DNA of 64,000 bases from JACPUX01 sp964517465. Its GTDB lineage: Bacteria > Pseudomonadota > Gammaproteobacteria > Burkholderiales > Casimicrobiaceae. Each line of letters begins with the position of its first letter. Positions within the stretch are counted from its first letter, which is position 1. Shown piece by piece: positions 33,936-42,841 of this stretch. The stretch covers positions 10,483 to 74,482 of the forward strand of contig CAZFEK010000018.1 of NCBI GenBank assembly GCA_964517465.1, written 5' to 3'. Below the pieces are notes generated by a model. The model made no database searches. It was given only the letters and a program-made list of their open reading frames with translations, and was not told the origin of the DNA. Position numbers and translations under genes: made by a program.

Positions 33936-35537
33936 ATGAGTACGTCCACTTACGGACCGGGAATTTCCGTCACCGGCGCCGTCCCCCCCGAATTTTCCCG
34001 CATCCTGACCCCCGAAGCTCTGGCTCTGGTGGCCAAACTCCACCGCGCTTTCAACGGTCGCCGCCGCGAGCTCTTGGCGCGGCGGATCGAGCGCCAGAAG
34101 GAGCTCGATGCCGGGAAGCTTCCTGATTTTTTGCCCGAGACCCGTTCCATTCGAGAGGGCAACTGGACCATTGCCCCGATTCCCAAGGACTTGCAATGCC
34201 GGCGGGTGGAAATCACCGGGCCGGTGGAGCGCAAAATGATCATCAACGCGCTCAACTCGGGGGCGGATTCCTACATGACCGACTTCGAGGATTCCAACAC
34301 CCCGAATTGGTTCAATCAGATTCAAGGGCAGATCAACCTGATCGACGCGGTTCGGCGCCAAATCTCGCTGGAGCAGGGCGGCAAGCAATACCGGCTCAAC
34401 GAAAAGGTGGCTACGCTGGTGGTCAGGCCCCGCGGCTGGCACCTCGAAGAGAAGCACCTTACGGTCGATGGCGACCGGGTTTCCGGCGGCATTTTCGATT
34501 TCGTATTGTTTATGTTTCACAACGCCAAAGAATTGGTGGCGCGCGGCAGTGGGCCCTACTTCTATTTGCCCAAGATGGAGTCGCACCTCGAAGCGCGGTT
34601 GTGGAACGATATTTTCGTCCTCACGCAGAAGGAACTGGGCCTCCCGCAGGGCACGATCAAAGCCACGGTGCTCATCGAGACCATCCTCGCCGCTTTCGAG
34701 ATGGACGAAATCCTCTACGAACTGCGCGAGCACAGCGCCGGCCTCAACGCCGGGCGCTGGGACTACATTTTTTCCTGCATCAAGAAATTCAAAAACAAGC
34801 CTGGCTTCTGCCTCGCCAATCGCGGGCAGATCACCATGACGGTGCCTTTCATGCGTGCTTATGCCTTGCTGCTCCTGAAAACCTGCCACAAGCGCCAGGC
34901 GCCGGCTATCGGTGGCATGGCAGCGCTCATTCCGATCAAAAACGATGCCGCCGCCAACGAAAAGGCGCTCGGCGGAGTGCGCGCGGATAAGGCGCGTGAT
35001 GCCGGCGACGGCTACGATGGCGGGTGGGTGGCGCACCCGGGCCTCGTGCCTTTGGCGATGGAAGAATTCGTCAAGGTGCTGGGCGACAAACCCAACCAAA
35101 TCGACAAACAGCGCCCCGACATCCAGGTTGCCGCGGCCGATCTCCTGAACTTCCAGCCCGAGCAGCCGATCACCGAGGCCGGGGTCAGGCTCAATATCGA
35201 CGTCGGCATTCAATACCTGGGTTCGTGGCTTTCCGGCAATGGTTGCGTGCCTATCCACAACCTCATGGAAGATGCGGCCACGGCAGAGATTTCACGCTCC
35301 CAGGTGTGGCAGTGGATACGCTCGGAAAAAGGCAAACTCGACGACGGGCGCAAGGTGACTGCGGACCTGGTGCGCGGCATGATTCCGGGCGTGTTGGAAG
35401 ATATCCGCAAAGAGCACGGTGACGATACGTTCCGGCGCACTCCCTACACGCAAGCGGCGAAAATCTTTGAAGAGATGTCCACCTCCGAAAATTTCGCGGA
35501 ATTCCTCACTCTGCCGCTTTACGAACGCCTCGACTAG
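33936..35537 (+). CDS. aceB: malate synthase A
   Basis: 533 aa, ATG with AAGGAAACTGTC upstream. A-type length (about 530; G-type would be about 720). Conserved parts include RRVEITGPVERKMIINALNSGADSYMTDFEDSNTPNW, TVLIETILAAFEMDEILYELREHSAGLNAGRWDYIFS (catalytic/metal region) and GMAALIPIKND. It condenses glyoxylate with acetyl-CoA to malate in the glyoxylate shunt, needed for growth on acetate or fatty acids. No isocitrate lyase gene is in the window. The next gene, a dienoyl-CoA reductase, fits the same fatty-acid/acetate physiology. Confidence 0.96.
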   Translation: MSTSTYGPGISVTGAVPPEFSRILTPEALALVAKLHRAFNGRRRELLARRIERQKELDAGKLPDFLPETRSIREGNWTIAPIPKDLQCRRVEITGPVERKMIINALNSGADSYMTDFEDSNTPNWFNQIQGQINLIDAVRRQISLEQGGKQYRLNEKVATLVVRPRGWHLEEKHLTVDGDRVSGGIFDFVLFMFHNAKELVARGSGPYFYLPKMESHLEARLWNDIFVLTQKELGLPQGTIKATVLIETILAAFEMDEILYELREHSAGLNAGRWDYIFSCIKKFKNKPGFCLANRGQITMTVPFMRAYALLLLKTCHKRQAPAIGGMAALIPIKNDAAANEKALGGVRADKARDAGDGYDGGWVAHPGLVPLAMEEFVKVLGDKPNQIDKQRPDIQVAAADLLNFQPEQPITEAGVRLNIDVGIQYLGSWLSGNGCVPIHNLMEDAATAEISRSQVWQWIRSEKGKLDDGRKVTADLVRGMIPGVLEDIRKEHGDDTFRRTPYTQAAKIFEEMSTSENFAEFLTLPLYERLD

Positions 35538-35613
35538 CCTAATTTAGACATAACAACTCGCGGCGGCTCGACCTCAGTCGGCCGCCGCACTGCATTCTCC
35601 TGGAGGAGGAATC

Positions 35614-37632
35614 ATGTCGGCTTACCCGCATCTGCTGGCGCCCCTGGACTTGGGCTTCGTCAAGCTCAAAAACCGCGTGCTCATGGGTTCCATGCACACC
35701 GGACTCGAAGAAGCCGCAAACGGTTTCGAACGCATGGCCGCTTTTTTCGCTGAACGGGCCCGCGGCGGCGTGGGGCTCATCGTCACTGGCGGCTTCTCGC
35801 CCAATCTCTGCGGGCGGCTCAGCCCGCGAGCCTCGCAGCTTTCTTTCCCCTGGCAGGTGAGCAAGCATCGTTTGGTTACCGAGGCGGTGCATCGCGAAGG
35901 CGGAAGGATCTGCCTGCAGATTTTGCACGGTGGCCGCTACTCTTATCATCCCCTTTCCGTTGCGCCCTCGAGCCTCAAGGCACCGATCTCGCCCTTCAAA
36001 CCTCGGGCACTCACACGCTGGGGAATCAAAAAGACCATTGCCGACTACGCGCGCTGTGCTCGCCTGGCGCAGAAAGCCGGCTACGACGGCGTCGAGATCA
36101 TGGGCTCCGAAGGTTATCTCATCAACCAGTTCATCGCGCCGCGCACCAACAAGCGCGAGGACGATTGGGGCGGGGCCTTCGAGAACCGCATCCGTTTTCC
36201 GGTGGAGATCGTGCGGCGGGTGCGCGAAGCAGCCGGCCCGGATTTCATCATCATCTTTCGCTTGTCCATGCTCGATCTGGTGGAGGAGGGAAGCACTTGG
36301 GATGAAGTGGTGGCGCTCGCCAAAGCCATCGAAGCCGCTGGCGCCACGATCATCAATACCGGCATCGGCTGGCACGAAGCGCGCATTCCGACCATCGCCA
36401 CCATGGTGCCGCGCGCTGCATTCACCTGGGTCACGCGGCGCATGAAAGGCGAAGTGACGATTCCCCTCATCACCACCAATCGCATCAATACTCCGGAGAC
36501 GGCCGAAGAGGTTTTGGCGCGGGGCGATGCCGACATGGTGTCGATGGCGCGGCCTTTCCTGGCGGATGCCGAATTCGTCAACAAAGCCGCCGCCGGCAAG
36601 GCCGACGAGATCAACACCTGCATTGCATGCAACCAAGCCTGCCTGGACCACATTTTCGCCGGCAAGTCCTGTTCCTGCCTGGTGAATCCGCGCGCTTGCC
36701 GCGAAACCGAACTCCTCATCGCGCCTGCGGCGAAAAGCCTTCGCGTGGCAGTGGTGGGTGCTGGCCCTGCCGGGCTGGCTTGCGCCACCACGGCAGCAGA
36801 ACGCGGGCACGAGGTGACTTTGTTCGACTCGGCCGGCAGTATCGGCGGGCAGTTCAATCTGGCGCGGCGCATTCCCGGCAAAGAGGAATTCTCCGAAACG
36901 CTGCGCTATTTCCGGCGTCGTATCGAAGCAACCGGTGTTCGCCTGGAGTTGGGAAAGCGCGTCGACGCGACAACGCTTCTGTCTCGCAATTTCGACCGCA
37001 TCGCACTGGCGACGGGTATCGTGCCGCGCCAGCCGGATCTTGCCGGCATTGACCACCCCAGCGTTGCGAGCTACGCGGACATCGTCGAAGGGCGACGCAA
37101 GGCGGGCAAACGCGTTGCCATCATGGGCGCCGGCGGTATCGGTTTCGATGTGGCGGAACTCTTGACCCACTCCCAGGATGCGCGCGGGGAACTCGCGCAC
37201 TTCCAGCATGAATGGGGCATCGATGCCGGCTATGCCGGCCGCGGCGGGGTCGGCATTGCCGAAGAGCCCGCGGCAGATCGAGAAGTCTGGCTCCTGCAGC
37301 GCAAAACCAACCGCGTTGGCGAAGGCCTTGCCAAGACCACTGGTTGGATACGCCGCAGTCTACTGAAACGGCGCGGCGTAAGAATGCTCGCCGGCGTGAG
37401 CTACGAGAAAATCGATGATGCCGGTTTGCATCTGCGTATCGGTGACGAGGCCAAGCTGCTGCCGGTCGACACCATCGTGATCTGCGCCGGCCAGGAACCA
37501 TGCCGCGAATTGTTGGCGGGCCTGGAGGGGGCCGGCGCCAAGGTGGACCTCATCGGCGGCGCCGATGTCGCCGCCGAACTCGACGCGAAGCGGGCGATTG
37601 AACAAGGCACGCGGCTGGCCGCGTCCTGGTAG
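35614..37632 (+). CDS. fadH: NADPH-dependent 2,4-dienoyl-CoA reductase
   Basis: 672 aa, ATG after CTGGAGGAGGAATC. The N-terminal Old Yellow Enzyme-like FMN barrel (1-350) has YDGVEIMGSEGYLINQFIAPRTNKR. The 4Fe-4S motif CIACNQACLDHIFAGKSCSCLVNPRAC follows, then FAD (VVGAGPAGLACATTAAERGHEVTLFD) and NADPH (VAIMGAGGIGFDVAELL) domains. It removes double bonds during beta-oxidation of polyunsaturated fatty acyl-CoA. Related trimethylamine dehydrogenase-like enzymes share the layout, but the length and motifs fit FadH well. The peptidase gene begins three bases after its stop. Confidence 0.92.
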   Translation: MSAYPHLLAPLDLGFVKLKNRVLMGSMHTGLEEAANGFERMAAFFAERARGGVGLIVTGGFSPNLCGRLSPRASQLSFPWQVSKHRLVTEAVHREGGRICLQILHGGRYSYHPLSVAPSSLKAPISPFKPRALTRWGIKKTIADYARCARLAQKAGYDGVEIMGSEGYLINQFIAPRTNKREDDWGGAFENRIRFPVEIVRRVREAAGPDFIIIFRLSMLDLVEEGSTWDEVVALAKAIEAAGATIINTGIGWHEARIPTIATMVPRAAFTWVTRRMKGEVTIPLITTNRINTPETAEEVLARGDADMVSMARPFLADAEFVNKAAAGKADEINTCIACNQACLDHIFAGKSCSCLVNPRACRETELLIAPAAKSLRVAVVGAGPAGLACATTAAERGHEVTLFDSAGSIGGQFNLARRIPGKEEFSETLRYFRRRIEATGVRLELGKRVDATTLLSRNFDRIALATGIVPRQPDLAGIDHPSVASYADIVEGRRKAGKRVAIMGAGGIGFDVAELLTHSQDARGELAHFQHEWGIDAGYAGRGGVGIAEEPAADREVWLLQRKTNRVGEGLAKTTGWIRRSLLKRRGVRMLAGVSYEKIDDAGLHLRIGDEAKLLPVDTIVICAGQEPCRELLAGLEGAGAKVDLIGGADVAAELDAKRAIEQGTRLAASW

Positions 37633-37635
37633 ACC

Positions 37636-38538
37636 ATGCGCGTGCGCTACCGTAACCCGCGGCTTCCAAAGGCCGATCATTCGGCCGCCATTGCCGGGGA
37701 ACGCCGCGAGTTTCTCCGGCTCTTGCTTGCGGTCACTGCCCTAGTTGTCGCGCTAATGGTCGCGCTGGATCGACTGGCCTTCTGGCTGGCGCCGCGCATC
37801 CCCTTTTCCTGGGAGCTCGATATCGCTCGAACGCTGCATCTGGACAGCCTGCCGGTGACGCTGGCGGCGGGGGAAGTGGAGAAACGCACCGACCATGCTG
37901 AACGAATCGAAACCGCTTTGCGCGAGCGCGTAGCGCGCATCGTTCGGGTGCTGGAGATCCCCGCGGAAATGGAAATCCGGACCCGCTATGTCCCCAGTTC
38001 GACCATAAACGCCGTCGCGACGCTCGGAGGTCAGGTCGTGGTATTCAGCGGACTGCTCGAGAAGATCGAATTCCAAGAGGAGCTGGATGCGGTTCTGGCG
38101 CACGAAATAGGGCATGTCGCGCACCGCCACATGGTTCGCCATTTGAGCCGGGGTTTGAGCACTGCGGCCGCGCTGTATGTCGTGGGCATCCGTTCTTCGA
38201 TGCTCAATCGCTGGCTGATCGGCGACGCGGAGCGTTTGCAGCAATTGGCTTATACCCGCGCTGCCGAGCGCGAGGCCGATGAAGCCGCGGTTCGCGCCAT
38301 GATGAGCTTGTATGGCAGCACCGATGGTTTGGTCAAGCTCTTTGCTCGCTTCGAGGACATGGAAAAGGCGGGCGGAACCGGTTTTGGCGGCGAATTCTCG
38401 TTTCTGCGGTCGCACCCGCGGCCGGAGGAACGCAGGCAACGCGCCGCGGCTTCACCGCCTGCCGCTGGGAACGGGCTGACGCCGCTTCCGTCCTTCATGC
38501 GCGAGCCGACCGCCCGTCCGGTGAAAGCGAAACCCTAG
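37636..38538 (+). CDS. membrane-anchored M48 family metallopeptidase
   Basis: 300 aa, starting three bases after fadH. One membrane segment (about 27-52). The zinc motif is HEIGH (156-160), with the third ligand E213 in REREADEAAV, as in HtpX/Oma1/LoiP-type M48 peptidases. PSSTINAVATLGGQVVVFSGLLE is the usual region before the helix. A single N-terminal anchor fits a periplasmic catalytic domain of the type that degrades misfolded envelope proteins. Coupling to fadH may be incidental. Confidence 0.9.
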   Translation: MRVRYRNPRLPKADHSAAIAGERREFLRLLLAVTALVVALMVALDRLAFWLAPRIPFSWELDIARTLHLDSLPVTLAAGEVEKRTDHAERIETALRERVARIVRVLEIPAEMEIRTRYVPSSTINAVATLGGQVVVFSGLLEKIEFQEELDAVLAHEIGHVAHRHMVRHLSRGLSTAAALYVVGIRSSMLNRWLIGDAERLQQLAYTRAAEREADEAAVRAMMSLYGSTDGLVKLFARFEDMEKAGGTGFGGEFSFLRSHPRPEERRQRAAASPPAAGNGLTPLPSFMREPTARPVKAKP

Positions 38539-38555
38539 CGATAGTCAGGGTAGTT

Positions 38556-39599
38556 TCAGTGGCGCCGGTAGTACTCGCGATATTCTTCCCTGAGCGGCTC
38601 TACGTCGTACTGGCAGAAGCCAAGCCAGCCGCAGGCGACCGCCAATTCGACTCGTTTTCCGGGCTTCTGGGCGCTCCAGAATTCTTCGTGGTCTTCGAAA
38701 TGCAGCACAGGAAGATCAGCGCGTTCTGGCTCCAGGCTCAGGTCTTCTTGAAGCACATACACAGCTGGAGTGGTGTCATACCCACTCAGTGGGTTCAATC
38801 GCAGGGCGCCGAAATAAAAAGCAAAGATCAGTGCCGGGACGCTCAACACCGACAGAACGACCGCTTCCTTGCGGCCTTGGCCGGTGCGCCAGGTTTTGGT
38901 CAGGGGAACGCTGCAAAGAACGACCGATAGCAGCCCAAGAAACATCCAGGGCACTCCTTGCGCGTAGCGCCAGCGGTGCTCGGACCATCCGTCACCCAGC
39001 AATTCGACCAAGCCATAGGCCACCAACACGAACCAAGCGATCAGCCAAGGCCGGGTCACGCGATGTTTCATCAGGTCGAACAGTTCGGTTTGTGGCAGCG
39101 GCGCGCCGTTGACGTGCTTCACCCGGCTTTGCGCGACACTGCCGTTTGCCGGCACGAAAGCCGTGCCATAAGCCACGACTTCGACTTGGGTGGCTTCGCC
39201 GGCCCGGCTGTTGGAAATGCGCGAAGTGGCGTAGCGCACGTTAAAAATCATCGACGCCCCTTGGTCCTTGGCAGCCTGCTTCATGCGCACCACGGCTTGG
39301 CGGCGAGCACGCTCCATGAGGTTTTCGTAGGCGCGATAGTTTCCCCCGACGACCTTGCGCAAGGAGGCCAGCAGCAAGCGAAAATGGTCCGATCCCACCA
39401 CCGCCGACCCGGTGACCAGCACCGGGTCCATCGGTTCGTCGACTCGCGCCGGGTAACGGGTGGCGAAGGTCAACACGCGGCGGAGGCGGTCCTCCTCGGA
39501 ATCGAGCAGCGCGAGATGCGCCTTTTCGTTGCGACGCCCGCGCCAGTAGCCAATGCTCACCAGGATCAGAAAGATCCCGAATTTGATCATGAACTCCAC
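38556..39599 (-). CDS. membrane protein with YbjQ-like domain
   Basis: 347 aa, GTG start; an ATG four codons in is an alternative. An N-terminal anchor (FGIFLILVSIGYW) is followed by a YbjQ/UPF0145-like fold: VLVTGSAVVGSDHFRLLLASLRKVVGGNYRAYENLMERARRQAVVRMKQAAKDQGASMIFNVRYATS...EVVAYGTAFVP. Then come three membrane segments (about 185-280) and a soluble tail ending in DVEPLREEYREYYRRH. UPF0145 proteins are of unknown function (sometimes called heavy-metal-binding by fold). It sits 15 bases from a stand-alone YbjQ gene on the same strand. Homologue function unknown. Confidence 0.75.
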   Translation of the reverse strand: MEFMIKFGIFLILVSIGYWRGRRNEKAHLALLDSEEDRLRRVLTFATRYPARVDEPMDPVLVTGSAVVGSDHFRLLLASLRKVVGGNYRAYENLMERARRQAVVRMKQAAKDQGASMIFNVRYATSRISNSRAGEATQVEVVAYGTAFVPANGSVAQSRVKHVNGAPLPQTELFDLMKHRVTRPWLIAWFVLVAYGLVELLGDGWSEHRWRYAQGVPWMFLGLLSVVLCSVPLTKTWRTGQGRKEAVVLSVLSVPALIFAFYFGALRLNPLSGYDTTPAVYVLQEDLSLEPERADLPVLHFEDHEEFWSAQKPGKRVELAVACGWLGFCQYDVEPLREEYREYYRRH

Positions 39600-39614
39600 G
39601 GTTCTGCCGCTCGC

Positions 39615-39929
39615 CTATTCCAGGACCACGGCCGTGCCATAGGCGAGGATCTCCGCTGCCCCCGTGGTAACCGAGGTGGTGGTGTAGCGGATGTTGAGCA
39701 CCGCGTTGGCACCCAGGCTTTGCGCGCGTTCCACCATCCGGTCGGTGGCCTGTTGCCGCGCCTCGCCCAGCAGTTCGGTGTAGGCCTTGAGTTCCCCGCC
39801 GGCGATGTTCTTGAGGCCGGCCAGGAAATCCTTGCCGACATGTTTGCTGCGCACGGTGCTGCCTTCGACCACGCCGAGATGCTCGGCGATGCGTCGGCCG
39901 GGAATGATTTCGAGATTGCTGAGCAGCAT
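39615..39929 (-). CDS. YbjQ family (UPF0145) protein
   Basis: 104 aa, ATG with GGAGATCCC. The whole protein is one UPF0145 domain: SNLEIIPGRRIAEHLGVVEGSTVRSKHVGKDFLAGLKNIAGGELKAYTELLGEARQQATDRMVERAQSLGANAVLNIRYTTTSVTTGAAEILAYGTAVVLE. It shares the ERA...A..ARxxGAN/SxxxNxRYxTSxxxx..AE motif with its downstream paralogue. Pentameric in known structures; role unknown. Together they form a two-gene operon. Confidence 0.9.
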   Translation of the reverse strand: MLLSNLEIIPGRRIAEHLGVVEGSTVRSKHVGKDFLAGLKNIAGGELKAYTELLGEARQQATDRMVERAQSLGANAVLNIRYTTTSVTTGAAEILAYGTAVVLE

Positions 39930-40309
39930 GGGATCTCCTGCGAATGGGTTGTGCGCGGCGAGGCGACCGCGATCGGGATACGACGCAGCGGAAAACGTGA
40001 ATTATAATGGACCGGTGCGCGGGCGGTCCATTGCGAGCGCGATTCCAGGTCAAAACAGTGGCTGCGATTGCAGCGCGAACCATACTCCAAAGCCATTCGC
40101 GGCCAAGGCCGCTCCTACCCAAGCGCGCCAAGGATTTTGTAGGAGCGGGCTTGCCCGCGATTGCAGCGCCGGCCATAAGCCCACACCCCTTCGCGGCCAA
40201 GGCCGCTCCTACCCAATCGCGCCAAAGATTTTGTAGGAGCGGGCTTGCCCGCGATAGCCGGTTCCGGGCCACCCAAGCGCCCACCCCGGCCACGGCCGGC
40301 GATGTTTCT
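39930..40309. other. REP-containing intergenic region
   Basis: 380 bases between two minus-strand operons, without a gene. It contains the 94-bp REP doublet array at 40096-40255 and further fragments of the same family at 40020-40090. Confidence 0.65.
40096..40255. repeat. two-copy 94-bp REP-like doublet
   Basis: Units start at 40096 and 40190. Each pairs a palindrome TCGCGGCCAAGGCCGCTCCT with an opposed GTAGGAGCGGGCTTGCCCGC, joined by CAAGATTTT-like spacer. Both palindromes recur, in the opposite arrangement, in the 56-kb array. The GTAGGAGCGGGC core is a widespread REP type in Proteobacteria; the doublet layout resembles REPINs. Confidence 0.88.
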
Positions 40310-41053
40310 TCAAATTCCCGGCAATAAGGCGCGAATGCGCTCCATCCCGCTGCGGCTGATGGGCAGGCGCGCGCCTTGGTGCAACACGGCGAAAATGCTG
40401 TCTTTCGCGGCGCGCTCCACGGCTTTGAGCCGCTTGAGGTTCAGTAGAAAGGAGCGATGGATGCGCACGAAACTCGCCGGATCGAGTTCCCCCTCCACCT
40501 CGGATAGGGATTGCGTCTTGAGCAGCGCGCGCGGGCCGGCGTGGATGTTGATGTAATCGTCCTGCGCTTCGATGTAATCGATATCTTCGACCGCGACGAC
40601 CTCGACCCGGCCGCGCACCGGCACCAGGAGGCGCAGCGCCCTGCGCGCCTCGGCTGCGACTAGCGCATTCACCGCGCCGCTGTCACGCAGATGGGAGGCA
40701 CGGGCCTTGTCCAGCGCCTGATCGAAGCGCTGACGGGAAAACGGCTTCAAAAGGTAATCGACCGCGTGGAAATCGAAGGCGCTGAGTGCGAACTCGTCGT
40801 GCGCCGTGGTGAAAATTACGCCGCCGCGCCGCCCGCTGGCCTCCAGCACTTCGAGCCCATTGAGGCCGGGCATTTGCACGTCGAGGAAGATGAGGTCGGG
40901 CTTGAGGGCGGCGATCTGTTCCACCGCGGTCAAGCCGTTATCGCATTCGCCCAGGATGCGGATGTCTTGTTGCGGGGTGAGGTATTCGCGCAAGAGACTT
41001 CGCGCCAGCGCTTCGTCGTCGACCAGCAAGATGCCCAAGGGTTTCGTGCTCAT
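40310..41053 (-). CDS. LytTR-type response regulator (AlgR/LytR-like)
   Basis: 247 aa. Receiver domain with D12/D13 and phospho-acceptor D58 (LIFLDVQMPGLNG), K104 in LLKPF. C-terminal LytTR DNA-binding domain (about 145-245) with DIDYIEAQDDYINIHAG, PASFVRIHRSFLLNLKRL. ATG overlaps the kinase stop (ATGA). LytTR regulators recognise direct repeats; targets here are unknown, but the operon partners are LiaF-like membrane proteins. Confidence 0.94.
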   Translation of the reverse strand: MSTKPLGILLVDDEALARSLLREYLTPQQDIRILGECDNGLTAVEQIAALKPDLIFLDVQMPGLNGLEVLEASGRRGGVIFTTAHDEFALSAFDFHAVDYLLKPFSRQRFDQALDKARASHLRDSGAVNALVAAEARRALRLLVPVRGRVEVVAVEDIDYIEAQDDYINIHAGPRALLKTQSLSEVEGELDPASFVRIHRSFLLNLKRLKAVERAAKDSIFAVLHQGARLPISRSGMERIRALLPGI

Positions 41054-42114
41054 GTTTCTTCGCCTTCATAAGGCAGCGTCAGTTCCACGCGGAAGTTCTC
41101 TGCACTCTCTTTCCAGTTGATGCGGGCCCGATCTCCATACACGCTTGCCAGGCGCGATTGAATGTTCTTGAGGCCGAGCCCGGTTCCGGCGCTTGGGTTC
41201 TTCCGTTCTCCCATCGGATTCTCCACCGTGAGGTGCAGCCAACCGGCCCGGGCTGCGGCGCGCAGGTCGATCTTGCCACCCGCGACGCGGTCGCGTATGC
41301 CATGTTTGATGGCGTTCTCGATGAGCGGCTGAAGCAGCAGCGGCGGTATTTGGGCCGCGCGCGCGGTTTTGTCGGCTTCCAAGGTCGTTTGCAGGCGCTC
41401 GCCGAAACGCACCTTCTCTACCGCAAGATAGTCTTCGATCAATCCGAGTTCCTCATCCAGGGCGATGCTCTGTCGCTCGGCGACCGCCAGGGTGCGCCGG
41501 AAGAACTGCGCCAGAGCGATGGTCATCTCGCGGGCGCCAGCCGGATCAACGGAAGTCAGCGCACTGATCGAATTGAGGCTGTTGAACAGAAAATGCGGGT
41601 TGATCTGGCTGCGCAACATGCGCAGTTCCGCTTCGCGGGCGTGCAGTTGCGACGCGGTCGCGCGGCGTTCGGCTGTATGCATGGCTTCCATGGTCCGATA
41701 CAACTCGTGGGCCAGCATGGAAAGCAGGGACAAAAAAACGCCGGCCATGAACAAGGCTGCACCCAGCGATCGATCGATCGAAAAGCGGAGCTGCGAAGCG
41801 CTGGCCCAGTCGAGCAGGGTGCTCCAGACGTCGGCCATACCGTGGGTAACGATTCCGAGCGCCAGCGCGCGTCCGGCCGTCCTCAGAACCCCCCAGAGCA
41901 CCGGGTTTCTGCCGCCTCGCCATTTGACGCAGAAGGAATATTCGGAGAGCAAGATCATGCCTAAGAACGCGGTGAGCGGCAGACAGAAGGCGAAGGCCGA
42001 AACCCAGTCGGCGATCCCGGCAAACGCCGCGCTGACCGCGAGCATCGACCCCGCGATCAGCAGCAGGCCAAGGTAGGCGAGCAGGCGGCGAAAGTCGGCA
42101 AAAAGCGGATGCAT
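41050..42114 (-). CDS. LytS-type sensor histidine kinase
   Basis: 354 aa. Four membrane segments in the first 140 residues, no large periplasmic domain. His_kinase (PF06580-type) core with H174 in RSQINPHFLFNSLNSIS, then an HATPase region (PLIENAIKHG, GTGLGLKNIQSRLA). It phosphorylates the LytTR regulator downstream. Intramembrane-sensing layout fits envelope or antibiotic stress. It follows the LiaF-like gene by 34 bases. Confidence 0.93.
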   Translation of the reverse strand: MHPLFADFRRLLAYLGLLLIAGSMLAVSAAFAGIADWVSAFAFCLPLTAFLGMILLSEYSFCVKWRGGRNPVLWGVLRTAGRALALGIVTHGMADVWSTLLDWASASQLRFSIDRSLGAALFMAGVFLSLLSMLAHELYRTMEAMHTAERRATASQLHAREAELRMLRSQINPHFLFNSLNSISALTSVDPAGAREMTIALAQFFRRTLAVAERQSIALDEELGLIEDYLAVEKVRFGERLQTTLEADKTARAAQIPPLLLQPLIENAIKHGIRDRVAGGKIDLRAAARAGWLHLTVENPMGERKNPSAGTGLGLKNIQSRLASVYGDRARINWKESAENFRVELTLPYEGEET

Positions 42115-42148
42115 CGTTCGGGCGTCGCCGAATTCTTGGTGTTGGAGC

Positions 42149-42841
42149 TTAGTTCTTGATTTCCACCCCGCCCATGATGGCGTAGCCTTCGATCAGCAGC
42201 CGCTTTTCCGGGTTCATGGGAGGCAGGGTTTTGTCCTCTATACCGCCCAGGAGCGGCATGCCGTTGAGCACCACAGACCACTCTTGAGGCACTTTGATTT
42301 CAATGCCGCCCCAAAAGGCGAAGACATTGATCCGTGCTTCTCCTTCGAGTTGCGCTTGGCGCAAATCCACTTCCACCGCGCCCATCACGGCGGTGAAATC
42401 GGCGCCCCGAAAAACCTCGCCGGCCAAGCGCTGCTGGTTGCCGCTCATGAAGGCAAAGCCGCTCAAGCGTCCGCCGCTGCCGCTGGCGCCGGAAACGTCT
42501 TCCCGTCCTCGCGCCAGACCGCGCCACAGCACCAGGGCGCCGATGACGATCAGTATTGCCGGCCACCAGTCGCGCAGCCGGAAGTGAATCACGCCTGCCT
42601 GGTGCAAGGTCATTAATGTTCCGAGCAACACGAAAAGGCCGCCGATGACGTATCCTCTGCGATCCTGCGAAGTGTGCGCTTGGTAGAGCTTTAGCGAACC
42701 CGCGGCCACGAACACCATGGGCCAGAAAGCGATGATGTCGCGCGTGCTGAAGATGCGCAGATTGTCGAGCAGAAAGAGTGTTCCGATGATCAGTACGAAA
42801 GCACCGAGCACGACCTGGCTGGGGTTGTAGCGTTTGGTCAT
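42149..42841 (-). CDS. LiaF-like membrane protein
   Basis: 230 aa from the ATG at 42841, which overlaps the upstream stop. Four short membrane segments (VLGAFVLIIGTLFLLDNL, IIAFWPMVFVAAGSLKL, VIGGLFVLLGTLMTL, WWPAILIVIGALVLW), then a cytosolic C-terminal domain with FRGADFTAVMGAVEVDLRQAQLEGEARINVFAFWGGIEIKVP, as in cell-wall-active antibiotic response LiaF/VraT proteins. LiaF of Firmicutes inhibits LiaRS; here the partner is a LytS/LytTR system. The N-terminus is DUF5668-type. Confidence 0.88.
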   Translation of the reverse strand: MTKRYNPSQVVLGAFVLIIGTLFLLDNLRIFSTRDIIAFWPMVFVAAGSLKLYQAHTSQDRRGYVIGGLFVLLGTLMTLHQAGVIHFRLRDWWPAILIVIGALVLWRGLARGREDVSGASGSGGRLSGFAFMSGNQQRLAGEVFRGADFTAVMGAVEVDLRQAQLEGEARINVFAFWGGIEIKVPQEWSVVLNGMPLLGGIEDKTLPPMNPEKRLLIEGYAIMGGVEIKN

